DNA of 29,261 nucleotides. Source: Pelagibius sp050290145 (GTDB lineage: Bacteria; Pseudomonadota; Alphaproteobacteria; Kiloniellales; Kiloniellaceae). Below, piece after piece: positions 21,302-27,485 of the stretch. The stretch spans positions 1 to 29,261 of the forward strand of contig JBNKHC010000060.1 in NCBI GenBank assembly GCA_050290145.1, read 5' to 3'. A program made the translations under genes and the position numbers. A model generated the notes under the pieces. That model had not been told where the DNA came from, did no database searches, and was given only the letters and a program-made list of their open reading frames with translations. Position 1 is the first letter of the stretch. Every line of letters starts with the position of its first letter.

Positions 21302-21973
21302 TCACGACTTCAAGAGGTCCGGCTGCAGCAGCACCTCCGAGAGGTTCGACAGCATGCCCGCGGTGGCGCCCCAGATGTAATAGTCGCCGAAGGGGTAGGC
21401 GTAGAAGAAGCGCTCGGTGCCACGGAACATGCGGCTGTGCAGCTCGCGGTTGGCGGGATCGAGGAAGAAGGCGAGCGGCACCTCGAAGATCTCGTCCACC
21501 TCGCCTTCCTCCGGCCGCAGCTCGAAGGGCGGCTGCAGCAGGCCGACCACCGGCACCACCCGGAAGCCGGTGCGCACCAGATAGGTGTCGAGCCGCCCCA
21601 CGACGGTGACGCAATCGGGCGGCAGGCCGACTTCCTCCTGCGCCTCGCGCAGCGCCGCCGCCTCGGCGTCGGCATCGCCGGGATCGACGCTGCCGCCGGG
21701 AAAACTGATCTGGCCCGGGTGGTCGGGCAGGTGCTTGGCGCGCCGGGTCAGCAGCACCGTCATCTCGCCGGGCCGCCGGACGATGGGCACCAGCACCGCG
21801 GCCTCGCGCAGCGGCGCGTCGGGGTCGTAGAGGTCGGGATTGAGATCGTGATCGCCGCGCGGCGCCACCTGCTCCATGTCCTCTTCCGCCGAGGCCGGTC
21901 CGCTGGGCGCGACCCGCGTGCCCGGCTCCGGCAGGCGCGACAGCCGCGCCAGGAGATCCTCCGTAGGCCACAT
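21302..21973 (-). CDS. Nudix hydrolase, CoA pyrophosphatase (NudL) type
   Basis: This is a 223-residue Nudix protein of the coenzyme A pyrophosphatase group, which splits CoA into phosphopantetheine and adenosine 3',5'-bisphosphate. The CoA-specific signature LTRRAKHLPDHPGQISFPGG (75-94) runs into a Nudix box ending in REAQEEVGL (109-117). The first Glu of the canonical box is absent (the helix reads DPGDADAEAAAL), which is usual for this subgroup. The frame extends to 22042, overlapping the DUF1285 gene, but the ATG at 21973 gives the typical N-terminus MWPTEDLLARL; a GTG three codons earlier is possible. Physiological substrate is inferred from the motif. Confidence 0.9.
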   Translation of the reverse strand: MWPTEDLLARLSRLPEPGTRVAPSGPASAEEDMEQVAPRGDHDLNPDLYDPDAPLREAAVLVPIVRRPGEMTVLLTRRAKHLPDHPGQISFPGGSVDPGDADAEAAALREAQEEVGLPPDCVTVVGRLDTYLVRTGFRVVPVVGLLQPPFELRPEEGEVDEIFEVPLAFFLDPANRELHSRMFRGTERFFYAYPFGDYYIWGATAGMLSNLSEVLLQPDLLKS

Positions 21974-21995
21974 TCCGCTCACGCAGCGACCCCGC

Positions 21996-22529
21996 TCACC
22001 GCGCCGCGCCCAGCGGGAAGAACACACCCTTGCTCCAGACACCCAGACAATTGGACTCCTTCACTGATTCGTCCCCGGCCGGCGGCGACTCCACCGCCAG
22101 CTCGGCCAGTTCATAGTACACCGGACGCAGGATCAGCGCCTCCAGACGGTCGCGCACCAGGATATAGGGCGCGGGCTCGCCGTTGTCAGGGTCTTCAACC
22201 ACCCGTAGAGGGTGGGCCGAATCGGCTTCCACCCAGTCGTCCAGGTTGGTGCGGAAGGCGAGGACCTGGTCGCGCCCCTCGCCCTTCACGGAAAGTTCAA
22301 CCGCGGTAAAGGGCGCGTCCTCGACCACGATGCGGCCCTTTTCGACCGGCGTGCGCAGCCAGTAGCCGCCGTCATCGTCTCGCCACAATACCGAGGCAAA
22401 AAGCTTCACCAAGGGTTTGCGCCGGATCGGCGCGCCCTCGTGATACCAGGTGCCGTCCCGGGCGATGCGAATATCGAAATCACCGACCGGCGGAAAGTCT
22501 CTCTGTCCTGGCGACTGGTCAGCGGGCAT
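21996..22529 (-). CDS. DUF1285 domain-containing protein
   Basis: This 177-residue protein matches the DUF1285 family: DFDIRIARDGTWYHEGAPIRRKPLVKLFASVL at the N-terminus, then WLRTPVEKGRIVVEDAPF and a C-terminal YILVRDRLEALILRPVYYELAE. The fold is mostly beta strands and there is no signal peptide. Function is unknown. AAGG is about 8 bases before the ATG. It is the first gene of a four-gene minus-strand group with the CoA pyrophosphatase 22 bases downstream, and it is divergent from the moxR operon across a 178-base gap. No promoter stands out in that gap. Confidence 0.87.
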   Translation of the reverse strand: MPADQSPGQRDFPPVGDFDIRIARDGTWYHEGAPIRRKPLVKLFASVLWRDDDGGYWLRTPVEKGRIVVEDAPFTAVELSVKGEGRDQVLAFRTNLDDWVEADSAHPLRVVEDPDNGEPAPYILVRDRLEALILRPVYYELAELAVESPPAGDESVKESNCLGVWSKGVFFPLGAAR

Positions 22530-22643
22530 GGAAAGCCTTATCTTTATGTTTAGCGTACGCGATTTAGGTTGCGATTCGCCGCCGGGTGACAGTCCGGCAG
22601 CGCCTTTGCCGGGGTCCCTTCAGCCACGGGGGCCCAGATTATC

Positions 22644-22673
22644 GGTCAGCAGACGTTGATCGGTCTGATGACC
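22644..22673. promoter_or_regulatory. 11-bp inverted repeat upstream of moxR
   Basis: GGTCAGCAGAC (22644-22654) and GTCTGATGACC (22663-22673) pair with one mismatch around an eight-base loop. The repeat ends 34 bases before the moxR GTG and 20 bases before its ribosome site (GGGAG, 22693-22697). No T-run follows. It could be an operator for the divergent DUF1285/moxR region or a leader hairpin. Confidence 0.45.
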
Positions 22674-22707
22674 ACGGCCCCCTGTAACCGCTGGGAGATA
22701 CCACCCC

Positions 22708-23724
22708 GTGACGACGACGCCCACGCTACCCACCGATGACATCAACGACGCCAAGCTGGCCGGCCAGATCGAAGAGCTGGGCCACAAGCTCGGCCTCGTG
22801 CGGCAGTCTATCGGCCAGGTCATTTTCGGCCAACAGGAGGTGATCGATCAAACGCTGATCACGCTGCTGGCCGGGGGCCATGCCCTGCTGATCGGCGTGC
22901 CGGGTCTGGCCAAGACCCGGCTGGTGGAAACCCTGGGCACCGTCTTCGGGCTGGAGGACAAGCGCGTGCAGTGCACGCCCGACCTCATGCCCGCCGACAT
23001 CCTCGGCTCCGAGGTGCTGGAGGAGAGCGAAACCGGACGGCGCGCCTTCCGCTTCATCCCCGGCCCGGTGTTCTGCCAGCTTCTCATGGCCGACGAAATC
23101 AACCGCGCCAGCCCGCGCACCCAGTCGGCGCTGCTGCAGGCGATGCAGGAACGCCGCGTGACCGTTTCCGGCCACCCGCACGACCTGCCGACGCCCTTCC
23201 ACGTGCTGGCGACGCAGAACCCGCTGGAGCAGGAAGGCACCTATCCCCTGCCCGAGGCGCAGCTCGACCGCTTCCTGCTGGAAGTCGACGTCGGCTATCC
23301 GGAGCTGGAGGCCGAGCGGCAGATGCTGATCGAGACCACCGGCGCCCAGGAAAGCCAGGCCAAGGCGGTGATGACGCCCGAGGAACTGATGGCCGCCCAG
23401 CAGCTGGTGCGCCGCGTGCCGGTCGGCGAGAGCGTGGTCGAGACCATCCTCGCCATCGTGCGCAACGGCCGCCCCGAAGTCAGCGAGCTGGAAGAGGTGC
23501 GCAGCCAGGTCTCCTGGGGCCCGGGCCCGCGCGCCAGCCAGGCGCTGATGCTGGCGGTGCGCGCCAGGGCGCTGATGGACGGCCGCCTCGCGCCCTCCGT
23601 CGACGACGTGATCCACCTGGCGCGCCCGGTGCTGAAGCACCGCATGGCGCTCAGCTTCGCGGCGCGCGCCGACGGCGTGACCCTGGATCACATCATCGCC
23701 CACCTAGCCGCCCCCTACGCTTGA
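22708..23724 (+). CDS. moxR: MoxR family AAA+ ATPase
   Basis: MoxR ATPases act as chaperones that load cofactors or assemble complexes, usually with VWA-domain partners encoded beside them. The 338-residue protein has Walker A GVPGLAKT at 63-70, Walker B LLMADEIN at 125-132, the MoxR hallmark RASPRTQSALLQAMQE at 133-148, sensor 1 ATQNP at 168-172 and EGTYPLPEAQLDRF at 176-189. The helical lid follows (about 240-335). The start is a GTG; GGGAG lies about 10 bases before it, and no ATG fits better. It is the first gene of an operon with DUF58, BatA/DUF4159 and a VWA/amidotransferase-like protein. An inverted repeat lies just upstream. Confidence 0.96.
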   Translation: MTTTPTLPTDDINDAKLAGQIEELGHKLGLVRQSIGQVIFGQQEVIDQTLITLLAGGHALLIGVPGLAKTRLVETLGTVFGLEDKRVQCTPDLMPADILGSEVLEESETGRRAFRFIPGPVFCQLLMADEINRASPRTQSALLQAMQERRVTVSGHPHDLPTPFHVLATQNPLEQEGTYPLPEAQLDRFLLEVDVGYPELEAERQMLIETTGAQESQAKAVMTPEELMAAQQLVRRVPVGESVVETILAIVRNGRPEVSELEEVRSQVSWGPGPRASQALMLAVRARALMDGRLAPSVDDVIHLARPVLKHRMALSFAARADGVTLDHIIAHLAAPYA

Positions 23725-23750
23725 ACGGCGACGGAGATTCCGACCGGCCT

Positions 23751-24683
23751 ATGACGAACACCCTCCCGCTGCGGCATCGCGCCGAGCAACTGGCCGCCAC
23801 CCTGCCGCCGCTGCTGGTGGCCGCGGAGCGGGTTGCCGCCAGCGTGGCCCAGGGCGTGCACGGCCGCCGCCGGGTGGGACAGGGCGAGACCTTCTGGCAG
23901 TACCGCCACTACGACCTGGGCGACCAGCCGCAGTCCATCGACTGGCGCCAGTCGGCCAAGTCCGACATGGTCTTCGTGCGCGAGATGGAGTGGGAGGCCG
24001 CGCAGTCGGTGTGGATCTGGCGCGACTCCTCGCCCTCGATGTCCTGGACCTCCGACCGCAACCACCAGAGCAAGCGCCAGCGCGCCGACCTGCTGACCCT
24101 CGCCCTCTCGGTGCTGCTGATGCGCGGCGGCGAGCACGTGGCCCTGCTGGGCTCCGGCCTCAGGCCCTCGGCCAGCCGCGCAACCCTCACCAAGATCGCC
24201 ACCCTGGTGGAAAGCGCCGCGGCGCGGGCCGAGGCGGGCGGCCCGAAGCCGGACGAAGTGGCCGAAGGCGACGTTCCCCCGAGCGACAACCTGCCGCCGG
24301 CCCTGCCGCTGCCGCGCAGCGCCCAGGTGGTCTTCATCAGTGATTTCCTCTCGCCTCTGGAAGAGATCGACAAGGCCCTGCGCTACTACGGCGAGGCCGG
24401 CCTGCGCGGCACGCTGCTGCAGGTTCTCGACCCGGCGGAAGAAAGCCTGCCTTACGACGGGCGCGTGCGCTTCGACGGGCTGGAACAGGAGCCCTCCTGG
24501 CTGGTCTCCAAGGTGGAGGCCGTGCGCGGCGACTATGCCCGCCGCCTCGCCGCCCAGCGCGAGGGGCTGCGCGACATCTGCCGGGCGCTGGGCTGGGGCT
24601 GTGACTTCCACCGCAGCGACCAGCCGCCGCAGGCCGCGCTGCTGCGGCTCTACACGACGCTCTCCCAGGCCGTGCCATGCTGA
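23751..24683 (+). CDS. DUF58 domain-containing VWA-like protein
   Basis: This is a 310-residue soluble DUF58 protein. The DUF58 core is at 39-72 (GRRRVGQGETFWQYRHYDLG, then DQPQSIDWRQSAKSD), and the following RDSSPSMSW carries a VWA metal-ion-dependent adhesion site, Asp92-x-Ser94-x-Ser96. Unlike many DUF58 proteins it has no N-terminal membrane helices. DUF58 proteins typically pair with MoxR ATPases; a role as client or adaptor is inferred from that. The frame is open far upstream inside moxR; the ATG 26 bases after the moxR stop is chosen because upstream sequence has no domain similarity. A TTG overlapping the moxR stop is an alternative. It overlaps the next gene by 7 bases (ATGCTGA). 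Confidence 0.92.
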   Translation: MTNTLPLRHRAEQLAATLPPLLVAAERVAASVAQGVHGRRRVGQGETFWQYRHYDLGDQPQSIDWRQSAKSDMVFVREMEWEAAQSVWIWRDSSPSMSWTSDRNHQSKRQRADLLTLALSVLLMRGGEHVALLGSGLRPSASRATLTKIATLVESAAARAEAGGPKPDEVAEGDVPPSDNLPPALPLPRSAQVVFISDFLSPLEEIDKALRYYGEAGLRGTLLQVLDPAEESLPYDGRVRFDGLEQEPSWLVSKVEAVRGDYARRLAAQREGLRDICRALGWGCDFHRSDQPPQAALLRLYTTLSQAVPC

Positions 24684-27454
24684 ACCTCGGCCTCCTCGCC
24701 TTCGCGCAACCCTGGCTGCTGCTGGCGCTGGCCGGGCTGCCGCTGCTGTGGCTGCTGCTGCGCCTGACGCCGCCGGCGCCCAGGCGCATGGCCTTTCCCG
24801 CGGTGCGCCTGCTGGCCGGCCTGAAGGTGCCGGAGGAAACCCCGGCGCGCACCCCCTGGTGGCTGCTGCTGCTGCGCCTGCTGATCGTCACCCTGATCAT
24901 CCTCGGCCTCGCCCAGCCGCTGCTCAATCCGGCGGCGCAGCTTTCCGGCAGCGGCCCGATGGTGCTGGTCATCGACGACGGCTGGGCCTCGGCGCGCTTC
25001 TGGCCGGCGCGCCAGATCGCCGCCGGCAACCTGCTGGCCCAGGCCGAGCGCGAAGACCGCCCGGTGGTGCTGCTGACCACCGCCCCGGGGGCCCAGGACG
25101 CGCCGCCGGAGGCCAGCGGCCTGCTGCCGGCGGCCGAGGCGCGGCGCCTGCTGCAGGGCCTGAAGCCCAAGCCCTGGCCGGTCGACCGCGAAGCCGCCCT
25201 GGCCGCCCTTGCAGACGCCCAGATCGAGGGCTCGGCCCACGTGGTCTGGCTGTCCGACGGCCTGGACAGCGCGGGCAGTGCCGACTTCGCCGCCGCCCTG
25301 CAGCGCCTCGGGCGCCTGCATGTGCTGCGCGAGGAGAGCGAGGGCCTGGCCCATCTCGCCCTCGCCCCCGATACCGAGGGCGTCGACCTGGTGGCCCGCG
25401 CCCTGCGCGCCGACAGCGGCGGCGCCAGCCAGGCCGCGATTCTGGCCATCGGCGGCGACGGGCGCATCATCGCCCGCGCGCCGCTGCCCTTCGAGGCCGG
25501 CGAGGCCGAGGCCCGCGCCCTGCTGGACCTGCCGACCGAGATGCGCAATCGCATCGCGCTGCTCTCCATCGAAGGCGAGACCACGGCCGGCGCCACGGTG
25601 CTGCTGGACGAGCGCTGGCGGCGGCGGCCGGTCGGCCTGGTCTCCATCGGCGGCGAGCAGGAGGCCCAGCCGCTGCTCAGCGAGACCTACTACCTGGAGA
25701 GCGCGCTGGAGCCCTTCACCGAGCTGCGCAAGGGCACCGTCGAGGAGCTGCTGCAGCGCAAGCTCGCGGTGCTGGCGGTGCCGGACGGCATCACCCTCAG
25801 CCCCGACGAGCGCGGGCGCATCGTCGACTGGGTGAGCCGCGGCGGCCTGCTGCTGCGCTTCGCCGGACCGCACAGCGTCGCCCAGTCCACCGCCGACCAG
25901 GCCGCTGCCGCAGGGGCCGACGACCTGCTGCCGGTGCGCCTGCGCGGCGGCGACCGCATCCTGGGCGGTGCGCTGACCTGGGACACTCCGGCGCGCCTCG
26001 CCCCCTTCGCCGCCGACAGCCCCTTCGCCGACCTGGCCCTGCCCGACGACGTCGTCATCCGCCGCCAGGTGCTGGCCGAACCCTCGCTCGACCTGGCCGA
26101 AAAGACCTGGGCGCGGCTCAGCGACGGCACGCCCCTGGTCACCGCCGACCGGCGCGGCGACGGCTGGCTGGTGCTGTTCCACACCACCGCCAATACCGAC
26201 TGGTCGAACCTGCCGATCTCCGGCCTCTTCGTCGAGATGCTGCGCCGGGTCATGGCGGTCAGCCAGGGCGTCGACGGCGGCGCCGGCGGCGCCGCCCTGC
26301 CGCCCATCGAGGTGATGGACGGCTTCGGCAGCCTCGGCGCGCCGCCGGCCACGGTGCTGGCGCTGGAGACCGGCGAAGGCCAGGAAAGCACCCTGGGGCC
26401 GCGCCACCCGCCGGGATACTACGGCAACGACAGCCTGCGCCAGGCCCATAACCTCAGCCGCTTCGTCACCGAGTTGACGCCGCTGCGCGGCCTGCCCGCC
26501 GGCGTGACCACGGCGCTGTACCAGGGCAGCCCCGAGCAGGACCTCAAGCCCTGGCTGCTGGCCGCCGCCCTCTTCCTCGCCCTGCTCGACCTGCTGATCT
26601 CCCTGGCGCTGCGCGGCCTGCTGCGCCCCAGCGGCGCGGCCGCCACCGCCGCGGGCGCCCTGCTGCTGGGCCTGGGGCTGAGCGCGGCCGGCCTTGCGCT
26701 GTCGACGCCGGCCCTGGCGCAGGGGCGCGACGACGCGCGCACCCTGGAAGCGACGCTGATGACCCGCCTGGCCTTTGTCGAGACCGGCGACCCGGCCGTC
26801 GACGAGATCAGCCGCGCCGGCCTGATGGGCCTGACCCGGGTGCTGGAGCGCCGCACCTCGGTGGAGGCCGGCCCGCCGCTGGGCATCCGCCTGGGGCGCG
26901 ACGACATGGCCTTCTTCCCGCTGGTCTACTGGCCGGTGACCGCCTCCCAGCCGACGCTGAGCCAGGCCGCCATCGACCAGGTGAACTTCTTCCTGGATCA
27001 CGGCGGCACCATCCTCTTCGACCTGCGCGAGGCCAGCGCCGGCGCGCAGATCTTCGGCGGCGGCAGCCAGGGCACCCAGCACCTGCAGCGCCTGACCCAG
27101 GGCATCGCCATCCCGCAGCTGGAGCCGGTGCCGGTCGACCACGTGCTGCGCAAGGCTTTCTACCTGATGGAAGACTTCCCGGGCCGCTTCGTGGGCGGCA
27201 CCCTGTGGCTGGAAGCGCCGGGCGAAAACGTCAACGACGGCGTCGCCTCGGTGCTGGTCGGCTCCAACGACTGGGCCGGCGCCTGGGCGGTGAACGAACT
27301 GGGCCGCCCGCTGAACGCGGTGGTGCCGGGCGGCCCGCGCCAGCGCGAAATGGCCTACCGCTTCGGCATCAACCTGGTGATGTACGCGCTGACCGGCAAC
27401 TACAAAGCGGATCAAGTCCACATCCCTTTTATCTTGGAGCGCTTGGGACAATGA
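24677..27454 (+). CDS. BatA-like/DUF4159 membrane protein
   Basis: This 925-residue protein has an N-terminal BatA-type membrane domain (helices about 8-29 and 61-83, separated by RMAFPAVRLLAGLKVPEETP), a VWA-like region about 90-220, a long middle domain, two further hydrophobic segments (about 623-645 and 653-678) and a C-terminal DUF4159 domain (about 690-925, containing LVYWPVT, NFFLDHGGTILFD and DHVLRKAFYLMEDFPGRF). The VWA-like region keeps the WLSDG strand, but the metal site is degraded: MVLVIDDGWAS at 95-105 replaces DxSxS. DUF4159 resembles a class I amidotransferase-like fold. Overlap with the DUF58 gene implies coupled translation. Function is unknown; it is probably an inner-membrane partner of the MoxR system. 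Confidence 0.9.
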   Translation: MLNLGLLAFAQPWLLLALAGLPLLWLLLRLTPPAPRRMAFPAVRLLAGLKVPEETPARTPWWLLLLRLLIVTLIILGLAQPLLNPAAQLSGSGPMVLVIDDGWASARFWPARQIAAGNLLAQAEREDRPVVLLTTAPGAQDAPPEASGLLPAAEARRLLQGLKPKPWPVDREAALAALADAQIEGSAHVVWLSDGLDSAGSADFAAALQRLGRLHVLREESEGLAHLALAPDTEGVDLVARALRADSGGASQAAILAIGGDGRIIARAPLPFEAGEAEARALLDLPTEMRNRIALLSIEGETTAGATVLLDERWRRRPVGLVSIGGEQEAQPLLSETYYLESALEPFTELRKGTVEELLQRKLAVLAVPDGITLSPDERGRIVDWVSRGGLLLRFAGPHSVAQSTADQAAAAGADDLLPVRLRGGDRILGGALTWDTPARLAPFAADSPFADLALPDDVVIRRQVLAEPSLDLAEKTWARLSDGTPLVTADRRGDGWLVLFHTTANTDWSNLPISGLFVEMLRRVMAVSQGVDGGAGGAALPPIEVMDGFGSLGAPPATVLALETGEGQESTLGPRHPPGYYGNDSLRQAHNLSRFVTELTPLRGLPAGVTTALYQGSPEQDLKPWLLAAALFLALLDLLISLALRGLLRPSGAAATAAGALLLGLGLSAAGLALSTPALAQGRDDARTLEATLMTRLAFVETGDPAVDEISRAGLMGLTRVLERRTSVEAGPPLGIRLGRDDMAFFPLVYWPVTASQPTLSQAAIDQVNFFLDHGGTILFDLREASAGAQIFGGGSQGTQHLQRLTQGIAIPQLEPVPVDHVLRKAFYLMEDFPGRFVGGTLWLEAPGENVNDGVASVLVGSNDWAGAWAVNELGRPLNAVVPGGPRQREMAYRFGINLVMYALTGNYKADQVHIPFILERLGQ

Positions 27455-27485
27455 CGTGGGAACCACCACTGTTTGAGGCGGCTCC

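Noticed and set aside
21302..21973. Missing first Glu of the Nudix box as a sign of inactivation
   Set aside because: The CoA pyrophosphatase subgroup commonly deviates at this position, and the REAQEEVG helix and the CoA-specific motif are intact.
22971..23750. An N-terminal extension of the DUF58 protein inside moxR
   Set aside because: It overlaps the moxR coding frame, and its translation is Arg/Ala/Pro-rich shadow sequence. The DUF58 domain begins after the ATG at 23751.
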